Origin: Lentisphaerota bacterium
GTDB lineage: Bacteria; Verrucomicrobiota; Lentisphaeria; Oligosphaerales; JABHEG01
Reading direction: 5' to 3'
DNA: 64,000 nt
NCBI GenBank assembly: GCA_018676675.1
Contig: JABHEG010000112.1
Coordinates: forward strand, 1 to 64,000
Shown: piece after piece, positions 7,515 to 16,797 of the stretch
Position numbering within the stretch: the first letter of the stretch is position 1
Layout of the letters: each line of letters starts with the position of its first letter
The notes under the pieces: generated by a model
Database searches by the model: none
What the model was told of the DNA's origin: nothing
What the model saw: the letters and a program-made list of their open reading frames with translations, nothing else
Program-made: the position numbers and the translations under genes

Positions 7515-10439
7515 GTGATTCATCGCTCTGCATCTTTGCTGTTCCGGGCCGCCCTTCCCTGCTTGCTGGTGGCCATCTCCACCGTTGCCCAACTTCCCGA
7601 GGGCCCCCGAAAACACGCGCAAACCGCGCCCCTGCGAGGCGAATTGCGCATTGACGGACACCTCAACGAAGACGCCTGGGCCGGAGCTCCCGAGCACACC
7701 GGCTTCGAGAAGGTCGGGCTGAAGCATCGCACGGAAGTCGCTGCCGATGTCCAGACTCAATTCCGCGTTCTCTACGACGACAATGCCTTTTACGTCGGCA
7801 TCCGTTGCCTCGAACCGCACACCGACCAGCTCACCGTCAGAGCCGCGGACAAGCACGATGCCGCCATGTGGAGCGACGATGACGTCGAACTGTTCGTCGA
7901 TCCTGTAGGGGACCGGACCGAGTACTACCAGTTCGCCATCAACAGCAAAGGCACCCAGGTGGACATGTACCTCATCGAGCGTGGCAACACCCAGAAAGCG
8001 TACAGCGCAGTGTGGCAAGCGGAGACCGTCGTTGGCGACGGGTTCTGGAACGTTGAGATCAGGCTCCCCTTTGGAGCTCTCTACCACCGCCCCTCGGCAA
8101 CATGGGCGGAGAACTGGGTGTTCTCCATTTCCCGCACGCGGACCCCAAAACCGCGCTATTACTCCCAGTTCAGCCCCGGCAATAAGTACCACGATATCGA
8201 CAGCTTCGGCACCGTGGGACCAATTCCCGTGGACAAGAGCCGCTTCAACCTCTTTGCCGAGCTGCCTTCCTTCCGCCTCACACCTGATGGGGAAGGCTTC
8301 CGGGCAGCGGTCCCCGTGAAGCTTGAGAACCGGGGGACGAAACGTTTCGACGGCACATTGACCCTCACCGTACTCGAAGCGCAGCCGGTCTCGGTGAGTA
8401 CGGCGATAGCCCTCCCTCCTGAAACGACAACGCCGATCCCTCCCCTCTCACTGCCGCTGCTGAAAGAAGACAAGTACCCGGTATTGATCGAGGTGGCGGA
8501 CCGTCAGGGGAAGCCCATCCTCGGTGCCCGATCCGATGAGTGGTTCCGATACGAGCCTTTGAGCGTACGCCTTCACGAGCCGAACTACCGGAACTGCATC
8601 TATCCAAGCCAGGACATCAGCGTCATCAGGGGCGTTCTGTCGGCGGCAATCGCTGTGGATGGTGACAACATCTCAGCTCGGGTCACCCTTGCGGGGCCCA
8701 ACGCTGCTCCTCGCATCGCCGACATCCCCCGAGCATCCGCAGAAACGTTGTTCGAGATCGACGTGGACCACCTGCCGGTGGGTGACTATGTGCTTCGGGG
8801 GGAAATCCTTCAGGGCAAAGGGAAGGCACAGCGCGTTCTTGCGGACATTGAGAAACCGTTTCGGAAGTTGCCCCAAAGCACCGTGGAGGCGCGAGTCGAC
8901 GGCGAAGGCAATCTACTCATCGACGGAACACCAGTCTTCATACGGGGGTGGTATGGAAGCATGAGCTACGTACGCAGTACTGCCGCGTGGCCCGAAACGC
9001 GACTCCCCCGAGCCACCAATTTCATTATGGGATGCTCCCGCGACACCACCATGGAGACCGGCCTCTACACCCTTCGTGGGTTCACACGCACAATCGACGA
9101 GGCGAAGGCCAAGTTGGACAACCCCATCGATGGCGAGTTAAAGGCCAAGCTCCGCGCCGGTGTTGCCGCCGTCCGAAGCAACCGCAACATCATTGGTTAC
9201 TACATCAGTGACGAACCGGAATGTCGAGGCCTTTCGCCAACCTTCCTGGAGAGCATGTACGCCTATCTGAAGGAACTCGATCCGTATCGGTTCTGTATGA
9301 TCGTCAGCCGCGCGCCCGAACGGTACATGAAGGCCTGTGACGTCATGTGCCCTCACCCCTACATGAACCCGCAGCAGTATGAAAATGGCACCCGCAAGTT
9401 CGCCGGCTACATGCAGCACATCCGCAACGTCACCCGCGAAGCACAAGACGCCAACGACGGATCCAAAGCGGTGTGGTGCATGCCGCAGACGTTCTCGTAC
9501 GGTGGCAACACGGACCGTCACCCCAACTTCCGGGAATCGCGCTGGTTCACCTTCACCGCTCTCGCCAACGGGGCGAAGGGAATCGTCCCATTCATATTCA
9601 ACGGATACTGGAATCACCTCGAAAACCGAATCGCGATGGATGCTGTCTTCGAAGAACTGGCGCTGCTTGCCCCCGCCTGGAAAGCGCCCGGAACGGCCAC
9701 AGAAATCACGGGGTCCATGCCGCAGGTCGACGCCATCGCAAAGCGCTTCCGCAAGGAACCGGGGCGACCGACTCACCTTTTCATTGTGGCCGTGAATCAG
9801 TCGTATGAGGGATGCCGGACCACGTTGACCTGCCCTGCCCTGAATGAGCTCAAGACAAGCCGTCTGATTGCTCTGCGCGAGAACCGGACGGTCGATGTCG
9901 AGGGAGGCGCTTTTACCGATGATTTCGGTCGTCTGGGCGTCCACGTTTACACGACTCTGGAAGCCCTTCCCTACATGGACGCTCTCACCGACATCCAGGC
10001 GGAAATAGACCGTCGCCTCCGGGCCGCCCGCACAGCCGGGAATCTGCTGGCCGATCCCAGGCTAAACTGGACACTCATGGGGCGCAAAGGGCTCTTCGAC
10101 GGCCGCAACCAGAGTCTGACCGATGGTGTGTTGGACGCCGGCGGTTGGCTGCCCGTCTACGGAGACCGCAGCCAGTGTCAGATCGTGTTTACAGCGCCGG
10201 TCACGTTTGGGAGGCTGGTCCTGCACACACCGTCCATCCGGGATGCGGAGCTTCAGGTCCGAAAGGCCGGTACGTGGCACACGGTACACGCTTGGCGTGA
10301 CCAGTTCGTCCACCGGCTTGAGTGGGCCGGTCCAGCCGTCACCACCGACGCCTTCCGCATCCTGCCCAAAGCGTTTCGCGGAAATTGGAATGGCCGTGCC
10401 ATGGCCGAGATCACGGAACTCGAGATCTATCGGAAGTGA
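7515..10439 (+). CDS. Secreted CBM9-like plus glycoside-hydrolase-like protein, 974 aa
   Basis: It probably acts on extracellular or periplasmic glycans. The GTG at 7515 is chosen: it has an aaagga site and begins a signal peptide (hydrophobic LFRAALPCLLVAISTVAQ). Residues about 35-230 form a CBM9-like domain (LRGELRIDGHLNEDAWAGAP start; DDDVELFVDP; NVEIRLPFGAL). From about residue 460 a TIM-barrel-like region begins with GNLLIDGTPVFIRGWYG, as in GH2/GH5-type enzymes. At about residue 560 it has YYISDEPE, a likely catalytic acidic motif. The C-terminus resembles a discoidin-like module (AEITELEIYRK). The exact GH family is not assigned. It is followed immediately by a stray CBM9 fragment. Confidence 0.75.
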   Translation: MIHRSASLLFRAALPCLLVAISTVAQLPEGPRKHAQTAPLRGELRIDGHLNEDAWAGAPEHTGFEKVGLKHRTEVAADVQTQFRVLYDDNAFYVGIRCLEPHTDQLTVRAADKHDAAMWSDDDVELFVDPVGDRTEYYQFAINSKGTQVDMYLIERGNTQKAYSAVWQAETVVGDGFWNVEIRLPFGALYHRPSATWAENWVFSISRTRTPKPRYYSQFSPGNKYHDIDSFGTVGPIPVDKSRFNLFAELPSFRLTPDGEGFRAAVPVKLENRGTKRFDGTLTLTVLEAQPVSVSTAIALPPETTTPIPPLSLPLLKEDKYPVLIEVADRQGKPILGARSDEWFRYEPLSVRLHEPNYRNCIYPSQDISVIRGVLSAAIAVDGDNISARVTLAGPNAAPRIADIPRASAETLFEIDVDHLPVGDYVLRGEILQGKGKAQRVLADIEKPFRKLPQSTVEARVDGEGNLLIDGTPVFIRGWYGSMSYVRSTAAWPETRLPRATNFIMGCSRDTTMETGLYTLRGFTRTIDEAKAKLDNPIDGELKAKLRAGVAAVRSNRNIIGYYISDEPECRGLSPTFLESMYAYLKELDPYRFCMIVSRAPERYMKACDVMCPHPYMNPQQYENGTRKFAGYMQHIRNVTREAQDANDGSKAVWCMPQTFSYGGNTDRHPNFRESRWFTFTALANGAKGIVPFIFNGYWNHLENRIAMDAVFEELALLAPAWKAPGTATEITGSMPQVDAIAKRFRKEPGRPTHLFIVAVNQSYEGCRTTLTCPALNELKTSRLIALRENRTVDVEGGAFTDDFGRLGVHVYTTLEALPYMDALTDIQAEIDRRLRAARTAGNLLADPRLNWTLMGRKGLFDGRNQSLTDGVLDAGGWLPVYGDRSQCQIVFTAPVTFGRLVLHTPSIRDAELQVRKAGTWHTVHAWRDQFVHRLEWAGPAVTTDAFRILPKAFRGNWNGRAMAEITELEIYRK

Positions 10440-10657
10440 GCGCGAGCGAACGGGTCCTCGAAGTGGCCATTCCGCTGGCGTCGTTCCGGAAAGAAGGCGG
10501 CAATCCGGACGGAACCACGGCCGTGCTCAACGTCAGTCGATCGCGGCACGTCCGGGGCGTTCCGCCCAGGGAGAATCAGTACTTCTCCTGGAGTCCCTTT
10601 GTAGTCCGTTCGTTCAACGAGATCGAGAATTTCGGCCGCATCCGATTCGTTGAGTAA
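10440..10657 (+). pseudogene. Orphan C-terminal fragment of a CBM9-like domain
   Basis: Directly after the preceding stop, in the +1 frame relative to it, about 73 codons read SASERVLEVAIPLASF...NVSRSRHV...FSWSPFVVRSFNEIENFGRIRFVE. This matches the second half of CBM9-like domains and parallels the CBM9 part of the upstream protein (NVEIRLPFGAL...SFGTVGP). There is no N-terminal half and no signal peptide. A GTG at 10436 overlapping the previous stop could start translation, but a gene remnant is the simpler reading. Confidence 0.5.
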
Positions 10658-10683
10658 GCAGTCACGCTCTGCCGCAACTGCCG

Positions 10684-11535
10684 TCAGCCCTGCCGGGCAA
10701 CCGGGAAGATCTTTACCGCCCCCGCGGCGAGAAGGAATACACTCCCTGCCATCATCACAATCATTGGCCCACTCGGCATGTCCGTCTGGTAACTCCCGGC
10801 AAGCCCGGCGCTCACGAACAAGGCGCATAGCCCTCCAGACACGATCATGCAATGCCAGAGCTTTCGAACCAGAAGCAATGCGGTCATCGCCGGAAGGGTC
10901 AAGAGAGCAATAACCATGATAATCCCCACGATCTGCATCATGGCGACGACGGTCAGAGCAGTGAGCAGGAGCAGGAGCAGGTAGTAAAGGTCGGCACGCA
11001 CCCCCCTCAGACGGGCATACTCCTCGTCGAAACAGACAGCCAGAAGCTTGCGGTAGTAGAGAACGCCACAGGCAATTGTGGCGGCGTTCAGCCCCCCGAT
11101 GATCCAGAGATCGCGTTTCGAGACCAGAAGAATATCGCCGAACAACACACTCATCGGGGCAAAATACCCCGGTGTTTTCTTCAGGAACAGAAGCCCTACA
11201 GCCATCCCGATGACCATGACCGCGCTGATCACTGAATCCCCCTGATGCTCGGAACTCAGAGTCACTCGGCCGATGATCAAAGCGGACAGAATAGCGGCCA
11301 CGAACGCTCCGGTTAACGGTGTGCACCAGGCCCACCCGAAGCGATGCTGAAAAAACACCGCCGCCCCGATGCCCGCAAGCGCGGAATGGGCGATGGCGGC
11401 GGCCACATAGCTGATTCGACGGACGGTCACGTAGCTGCCCACCACACCGAACGTCACGCTCCCCATGATCCCCACCAGGAAAGGCATGAAGAGAATCCCG
11501 TCGGGAGTCACCAGTTGTTGGATTGCGTCGGGCAT
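10684..11535 (-). CDS. znuB: Zinc/manganese-type ABC transporter permease
   Basis: Inner-membrane permease of the cluster 9 (metal) ABC family, 283 aa with about eight hydrophobic segments. The N-terminus (PFLVGIMGSVTFGVVGSYVT) and the segment with RRISYVAAAIAHSALAGIGA are typical of ZnuB/MntB. Its AGGAAG ribosome-binding site overlaps the end of znuC, which stops 10 bp upstream, so the two are translationally linked. The zinc assignment comes from context: the Zur-like regulator, the operator and the His-rich ZnuA. Confidence 0.9.
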   Translation of the reverse strand: MPDAIQQLVTPDGILFMPFLVGIMGSVTFGVVGSYVTVRRISYVAAAIAHSALAGIGAAVFFQHRFGWAWCTPLTGAFVAAILSALIIGRVTLSSEHQGDSVISAVMVIGMAVGLLFLKKTPGYFAPMSVLFGDILLVSKRDLWIIGGLNAATIACGVLYYRKLLAVCFDEEYARLRGVRADLYYLLLLLLTALTVVAMMQIVGIIMVIALLTLPAMTALLLVRKLWHCMIVSGGLCALFVSAGLAGSYQTDMPSGPMIVMMAGSVFLLAAGAVKIFPVARQG

Positions 11536-11545
11536 GGAGATAGCG

Positions 11546-12289
11546 TCACTTCCTCTGGGTGAACAGTTCCCATACGGCGTCCGAGGTCACCTCGCCAGGC
11601 TGAAGCAGGCGAACACTGCGGTTGACGAAGAAGACACCGTCAAGTTCGCCGCTGATATAGTCCAAATCGTGGGACACGGTAATAACCGTCATCCGACTGC
11701 TGAGTCTGTTCAGTGTTTCACGGACTTGCTGCTGGACCTTGGGATCGATATTGGCCGTGGGCTCATCCAGCAGAAGCAGCAGCGGGCCGCTGATCAGAGC
11801 CCGAGCGATCAGCACACGCTGGCGCTCCCCCCCCGACAGTCGACTGAACGGGCGCCCGGCAAGCCCCGCGATCTCGAGTTCCTCCATGATCTGATCCGCC
11901 GATTCACCACACCCCTTCTTGTGCCAGCCAAACCGGTGCTGTTCGACGCACCCCGTCAGGACGACCTCACGCACTGTGATGGGAAAACCCGGACGTATCA
12001 CCGAGTGCTGCGGCACGTAGCCAACATGACGACAGGCCCGGTGGGGAGGGATTCCGAAAAGCTCGATGGTCCCCTGGTCAGGAGAAAGTAGGCCCAACAT
12101 CAGCTTGAGAAGAGTGGTCTTGCCCCCCCCGTTCGGCCCAATTACACAGATATGTGACCGTTCCTCGACACAGAACGACACATCAGAAAGCACGGGCTCA
12201 ATCCGGGTCGGATACCGGAAAGCGACCTCTTTGAAGGAAACCTTCGGTCCAGCCAGATCATGGACGTGACAGCAGCGTTTTGCAGCCAA
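11546..12289 (-). CDS. znuC: Zinc ABC transporter ATP-binding protein
   Basis: 247-aa ATPase with Walker A GPNGGGKTT, signature LSGGERQR, Walker B LLLLDEP followed by TANIDPKVQ, and the switch His in VSHDLDYI. It energises the permease encoded next. The TTG at 12289 is the best-placed start, with AGGAG seven bases upstream; no ATG precedes the conserved VSFKEVAFRYP. It begins 13 bp after znuA. Confidence 0.92.
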   Translation of the reverse strand: MAAKRCCHVHDLAGPKVSFKEVAFRYPTRIEPVLSDVSFCVEERSHICVIGPNGGGKTTLLKLMLGLLSPDQGTIELFGIPPHRACRHVGYVPQHSVIRPGFPITVREVVLTGCVEQHRFGWHKKGCGESADQIMEELEIAGLAGRPFSRLSGGERQRVLIARALISGPLLLLLDEPTANIDPKVQQQVRETLNRLSSRMTVITVSHDLDYISGELDGVFFVNRSVRLLQPGEVTSDAVWELFTQRK

Positions 12290-12302
12290 GCTCCAACTCC
12301 TG

Positions 12303-13169
12303 TCACTTCACCGAACAAATGGCGTCAGCCGCCGCGGCCATCACGGCCAGGGGGTCGGCACCAAGCGGGTTGAGCGGAACCACCCGGCCCCCAATGCGTT
12401 TGGCCAGGATCCGGGCCGGCTTCTCGTTGAACTGAGGCTGCACAAAAATCACTTGTACCCCGTCGTTCTTAGCCTGTGTGATCAACGCCATCAGCTGTCT
12501 CGGGGCCGGCGATTTCCCATCGATCTCGACTGATTTCTGCACCAAACTGTAATCCCGGGCGAAATAGCCAAAGGCAGGATGGTAGACGTAGAATGTCGTG
12601 TCCCTATGTGGCGCAAGGCGTTTGGCGAGCTCCGCGTGGCGCTTCTCCATGGATGCCTGGAACGTGGCACAGCTGTCAGAGAAATGTCCCTTCTCTTTAG
12701 GTCGTTTCAGGCTCAATGCATCCCGGATCGGCTCCGCCATCTGGATCAGGTTCCGGATCGACAGCCAGGTATGAGGATCGTGCAGACCGCCGCAGGTTTC
12801 CCCGTGCTCATGGTCGTCGGCTTCCTTCGCGGTTTTGCCCCCATCACAGTCGGCTCCAGTTCCCAGCTCGACCACCGTCAATTCCGGGAACATCCGCCGT
12901 ACTTTCTTGAACACGATCTCCTCAAAGGCCGCCCCAACCCCCACGAAGACGTCACAGTCGCGCAACCTGGCAATGCTCCTGGGAGTCGCCGAGAACGTAT
13001 GCGGATCGTCGTTCTCACTCATGAACGACGTCACCTCGACCCGATCTCCACCAACGCCCTGAGCAACACACATCAGCGGCGGCAGGCTCACACACACGCG
13101 TAGCGACTCAGCCGCGGACAAACCCCAAGCAGCCAACAGACCGAAGCAGATCACGATTCTCAGCGACAC
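12303..13169 (-). CDS. znuA: Zinc-binding extracytoplasmic solute-binding protein
   Basis: Cluster A-I metal-binding protein, 288 aa, with a signal peptide (MSLRIVICFGLLAAWGLSAA). It starts at a GTG with AAGGAG nine bases upstream. The expected ligand motifs are visible: DPHTFSATP (first His), a His/Asp/Cys-rich loop DDHEHGETCGGLHDPHTW (zinc-chaperone loop plus second His), and YVYHPAFGYFARDY (third His). It captures Zn2+ in the periplasm for the permease. It is the second gene after the Zur-box-like operator. Confidence 0.92.
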   Translation of the reverse strand: MSLRIVICFGLLAAWGLSAAESLRVCVSLPPLMCVAQGVGGDRVEVTSFMSENDDPHTFSATPRSIARLRDCDVFVGVGAAFEEIVFKKVRRMFPELTVVELGTGADCDGGKTAKEADDHEHGETCGGLHDPHTWLSIRNLIQMAEPIRDALSLKRPKEKGHFSDSCATFQASMEKRHAELAKRLAPHRDTTFYVYHPAFGYFARDYSLVQKSVEIDGKSPAPRQLMALITQAKNDGVQVIFVQPQFNEKPARILAKRIGGRVVPLNPLGADPLAVMAAAADAICSVK

Positions 13170-13243
13170 GGTTCACAACTCCTTGCATGCCCAAGTCTGC
13201 GACTCAGGGCTATTCGCACTATGGACAACTCACATTGCCGAAA

Positions 13244-14422
13244 TCAAAACGACGCATGATACGATAGCATCAGGCCGTGACTTTGCCGACGCTCCCCCTC
13301 ACTCTCAGCATCCCTGATGCCAACATGCACCCCAAAGCCGCTGTCGAAGGTATACCCGACTGATGCCTGAGCGTGATGCCCATCTTCTTCCTCATCGCCC
13401 TCAATGTCAGTGTAGGTGCCACCCAACTCCCAGCCTTTCCAGTAGACCCCGGCCCCGAACGTGCAGAAGACCGTATCGTGACTTTCCATGCCGCCGAATG
13501 AATTGGCGGAAAGCGTCTCGGCGACCATGCGAACGGACAGATCTTCCGACAACGTCCCCACGTAAAGTAGGCCGACCGACGCCCGGTCCTCATCGGCGTG
13601 TTCATCCTCATCTACGCCATCGCCTTGGGCTTGGTGTGCGTAGGAGACGATTCCAGACAACTCATGGAAGGTGTCGCCGACGTTTGCATACCAACCGAAC
13701 GCCTCGAGAGCCAAGGCAAACGAGCTGAGATCCCCCGTATTGGCCAAGCCGCCGTGGTTATCCGAGTGCGGAACGGGGCGGTCCTCACCGACACCCTCGT
13801 TCAAGAACGTCGTGTCCGCCATGAACGTTGAGAGTTCGATATGGAAGGTCCCAAGCGACTCTGTCTCAACTTCGTATGCCCCACCAACACCAACGCGGTC
13901 AAGGAGGCTGTATTCCTCGGGCACTTCATAGCCGTAGAATCCGGGGAAGTGATGCATATTCAGCCCCGTGAGCGGGGTGAACTTCCCGGCAAAGAGCTCC
14001 CATCTGTCTCCGGAAAACGTCGCGCGCAGTTCCTCAATCATCGCAAGATGGTCCTCGAAGAAGCGATCCACGCCTTCGTACTCGTGATGCCCCCCGCCAC
14101 CATGGTCGTGGCCGCCGTGATCGTGCATCTCCTCGAACTTCAGGCTCCCGTCGATCCGGAACCACTCTGTGAGATACAGACCGAGGTCAACGTGCATGTG
14201 CGCTTTGGCCCACTCTATCTCGTTCCCCTCCTCGGGCGCGTCGTGGATGTCATCGGCGTGGATCCGAGCATCCACGTGCCCGCTCAGATACGGCAACGCC
14301 TTCTCGGCAGACGCATGGCTGCCTCCACACACCGAACACCGAGTCTGAGCCATCACGCTCGACGTCACCAACAGCACCGCCGCAACCAAACATCCCGTCG
14401 CCACGCATCGTCCACCAACCAT
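13244..14422 (-). CDS. His-rich outer-membrane beta-barrel candidate, Zur-linked
   Basis: 392 aa with a signal peptide (VAAVLLVTSSVMAQ) and GGAGG upstream of the ATG. The sequence is made of alternating amphipathic beta segments and ends in SYHASF, a terminal Phe as in porins. It carries several metal-binding stretches: CSVCGGSHAS near the N-terminus, HDHGGHDHGGGGHHEYE at about residues 105-121, and acidic/His loops (DEDEHADED). No TonB box or plug domain is visible, so it is not an obvious ZnuD-type receptor. As first gene of the zinc block behind the operator, a role in zinc passage across, or capture at, the outer membrane is likely. That is inference from context and composition. Confidence 0.7.
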   Translation of the reverse strand: MVGGRCVATGCLVAAVLLVTSSVMAQTRCSVCGGSHASAEKALPYLSGHVDARIHADDIHDAPEEGNEIEWAKAHMHVDLGLYLTEWFRIDGSLKFEEMHDHGGHDHGGGGHHEYEGVDRFFEDHLAMIEELRATFSGDRWELFAGKFTPLTGLNMHHFPGFYGYEVPEEYSLLDRVGVGGAYEVETESLGTFHIELSTFMADTTFLNEGVGEDRPVPHSDNHGGLANTGDLSSFALALEAFGWYANVGDTFHELSGIVSYAHQAQGDGVDEDEHADEDRASVGLLYVGTLSEDLSVRMVAETLSANSFGGMESHDTVFCTFGAGVYWKGWELGGTYTDIEGDEEEDGHHAQASVGYTFDSGFGVHVGIRDAESEGERRQSHGLMLSYHASF

Positions 14423-14493
14423 CGTTCAACGCCTCCATCTGATGATCACCCGCTGCCAAACCAGCGCAAACCACTCTGAGTCAACATTCGTTA

Positions 14494-14508
14494 TGTTATA
14501 CCATAACA
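14494..14508 (-). promoter_or_regulatory. Zur-box-like operator (TGTTAT-n3-ATAACA)
   Basis: A perfect palindrome, tgttat acc ataaca, in an AT-rich island of otherwise GC-rich DNA. It lies 72-86 bp upstream of the His-rich barrel gene and downstream of the zur stop. It closely follows the known Zur consensus TGTTATANTATAACA. It should repress the barrel-znuA-znuC-znuB block when zinc is sufficient. Confidence 0.8.
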
Positions 14509-14580
14509 ATCAAGAATCAAGAATCCGCAACTCATCTCGGTCCCAAGAGCGCTGGGAACAGTGAGAAAGGGATGGGGATG

Positions 14581-15033
14581 TCAGCTACAGCAGGCAGGGC
14601 ACGCGCCGTGGATCTCCAGGACAACCCGTCCGTACTCAAACCCGTTTCGGCGGGCCGTTTCGGCGAGCTGCTCACGAAGGTCTCCGTCGCAGACCTCCAC
14701 AGTTTTCCCACAGTGTGAACAGACGAGCAGTTGGCACCCGTGGTTGTGGAGTGGATGGCCGCAGGAAAAGTACGCGTTCAGCGACTCGATTTTGTGGACG
14801 AACCCCTGTTCTATCCAGAAGTCCAGCGCCCGGTAAACGACCGGGGGCATGGCTTTCCGCCCGGGCTCGGTTACCGCATCCAGGACATCGTAGGCCTTCA
14901 CAGCGTCGCCGCGGCAGGCCAAGACCTCCAGCACGCGTCGTCGCCCCGCGGTCAAACGCAGTCCCTTCTCCCGGCAATGCGCAGTCGCATCATGGAGAAT
15001 CTGCTCATCTGTTCTTCGGTGCGTAGAAGGCAC
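14581..15033 (-). CDS. zur: Fur-family zinc uptake regulator (Zur-like)
   Basis: About 150 aa. It has a winged-helix DNA-binding part (GLRLTAGRRRVLEVLACR) and the Fur-family dimerisation domain with metal sites: CGHPLHNHGCQLLVCSHCGK and the C-terminal CPACC give the two Cys pairs of the structural zinc site. The start is a choice between GTG 15033 (ggga five bases upstream, preferred) and TTG 15045; no in-frame ATG exists. It sits directly upstream of, and in line with, the zinc block. The gene before it ends only 18 bp upstream, so zur may be co-transcribed with the glycan-enzyme genes. Confidence 0.88.
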   Translation of the reverse strand: MPSTHRRTDEQILHDATAHCREKGLRLTAGRRRVLEVLACRGDAVKAYDVLDAVTEPGRKAMPPVVYRALDFWIEQGFVHKIESLNAYFSCGHPLHNHGCQLLVCSHCGKTVEVCDGDLREQLAETARRNGFEYGRVVLEIHGACPACCS

Positions 15034-15051
15034 GTTGGTCCCCAATTTGAG

Positions 15052-16767
15052 TCATCGCAATGCGGCAGCCACGGCCTGCAATTGGCGCAGGTGAGGTTCG
15101 TGTATCCGCCCAAGCCGGTGAGCTACCTCGAACGTCACGGCCCCACCTTGGGCGTTCACGCGCTTCACATAGTCAATCATAGCCGTATCATCCAACTGAG
15201 GCCCGTCAGCCTGTCCCCACCGACTGCCCATGTGGCAGAGAACCTGCCAGCTCATCGTCTCGGGGCACGGGTGAGTTTCCGGCGTCACCTCGAAGGTGTT
15301 CTGTTCCCCGGCCGTGTAGTCCTGCTCTTCCGTCAAGGCGGCGAATGCCTTGTCCCGCCGCGTCCCGGGGTTGAATGCGAGGATTGAATCCGCATTACCT
15401 GCTCGACAGGCCGCTGCCCATGTCCGCCAGCTGTTCGGTTTACTCACATCATCCCAGCCGGCGGTGTTGTAAGAGCCGTCAAACCACCAGCCATGGGCCT
15501 GACGCCCGTAGCGTTCAGACCACTCCTGAATCACAGCAGACCAGTTCTCAGTGAACGTCTGCGGGGCCGGTTTCTGCTCGTGGACATCTCCCAGCCGTTC
15601 CATCGCTCCCGCGTCTCGCTGGGGGCTTCGTGAAGGCAGATAGAGGAGCAGGCGGATGCCATAAAGCGCAAGCTCTCGGGCGACGTCCAGCGGCAGGTCG
15701 CGGGTGGAGCAGCGCTCCCCGGCCCGATAGCCGGTCAAGCGGTCGTACGTTGCATTCGGGGTGCAGTAGTACCCCGAATTTTGTCCCAGAGTCAACACCG
15801 CGTAAGCCGCGCCGGCATCGTTGCACTCCCGGGCAAATCCGGCTGCATCAAAGGCCTCCACCGTTCCATTCCAGCCGTCCCCGCCGCCGAGAAAATGGAT
15901 GAACAAACCGTACTTCGCTTCGCCTAGCCACGTACCGCGTCGCGCCATCTCTGCCTCCTTGAAACAACCTGCCGAAAACGCCACAACTCGGGGAACGGCC
16001 TTCTGTACAACCGTGAACGTATGCCCGCCGTCACGTTTCTCCAGCACATGCGGAATCCGCAACAGCTGAAGACGGCGGGATGCATTCTCATTCATCGTTC
16101 GGTCAAACGCCGTTGTCCCTGTCTGAAGCAGCAGTCTCATCCCCCGCAATGCACCGAGATGGTTGATTGGGTTGAACGTCTTCCACAGAACGGGGTCCTT
16201 CCCGAAGCGCTCTGGCGGCACGGCGTAGTCTTGGCCCTTCGGCAGACCCTCACGTGGGAAATCGAGTGGACCGATCATCGGAGCAAGCACGCCGAAATCC
16301 GCGCAATGACGGGCTGCGAACATCGTGCAGCCATACCCCCCCATGCTCCACCCGGAAAGCCCACGAAGCCCACGTCGAGAACTCACGCGGTAGGTCAGGT
16401 CACAGTGAGCGACGAGTTCCTCCATGTAGGTCTCGTAGCGGTCCTTTGGGCGAAACGGACTGTCGATGTACCATCCGTCGTCACCATCCGGTAGGATCGT
16501 CACGAACGGGGCCTTGAGCAAAGCCGATCGGCAGACCGCATCATCGGCCAGGCTGCGCTCATGCCTGCCCCGGCCATGGAAAAGGAAGAGAACAGGCCAC
16601 CGGCGGTTGATGTCGGCCCCGTATCCGGCCGGGAGCACCACAGAGTAGCGCTTCTCCTTGCCGAGAGCCCCGCTGTGGAAAGACGGATGGAGGATCCGGG
16701 CAGTGTCCCACGCAGAGACGCTGCCCCCGGCAATCACAAGCAGCCCTATACCCGCCGTTCTAAGCAT
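15052..16767 (-). CDS. Fusion of secreted esterase and GH29-like (alpha-L-fucosidase-like) domain
   Basis: 571 aa with signal peptide (MLRTAGIGLLVIAGGSVSAW). Residues about 20-275 are an alpha/beta-hydrolase esterase domain (feruloyl/acetyl esterase type) with the nucleophile elbow GLSGWSMGGYG and a terminal GGHTF His. Residues about 280-571 start with GTWLGEAKYGLFIHFLGGG. This matches the opening of GH29-type fucosidases (WFxxAKFGIFIHWG), and the domain has a WWFDGSY motif where GH29 enzymes carry the nucleophile Asp. The two activities could remove acyl groups and fucose-like residues from the same polymer. The GH29 part is shorter than stand-alone enzymes, so activity is uncertain. Confidence 0.7.
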   Translation of the reverse strand: MLRTAGIGLLVIAGGSVSAWDTARILHPSFHSGALGKEKRYSVVLPAGYGADINRRWPVLFLFHGRGRHERSLADDAVCRSALLKAPFVTILPDGDDGWYIDSPFRPKDRYETYMEELVAHCDLTYRVSSRRGLRGLSGWSMGGYGCTMFAARHCADFGVLAPMIGPLDFPREGLPKGQDYAVPPERFGKDPVLWKTFNPINHLGALRGMRLLLQTGTTAFDRTMNENASRRLQLLRIPHVLEKRDGGHTFTVVQKAVPRVVAFSAGCFKEAEMARRGTWLGEAKYGLFIHFLGGGDGWNGTVEAFDAAGFARECNDAGAAYAVLTLGQNSGYYCTPNATYDRLTGYRAGERCSTRDLPLDVARELALYGIRLLLYLPSRSPQRDAGAMERLGDVHEQKPAPQTFTENWSAVIQEWSERYGRQAHGWWFDGSYNTAGWDDVSKPNSWRTWAAACRAGNADSILAFNPGTRRDKAFAALTEEQDYTAGEQNTFEVTPETHPCPETMSWQVLCHMGSRWGQADGPQLDDTAMIDYVKRVNAQGGAVTFEVAHRLGRIHEPHLRQLQAVAAALR

Positions 16768-16797
16768 CTCGTCTCCGCGTTGTCGGTTGGCAAGACT

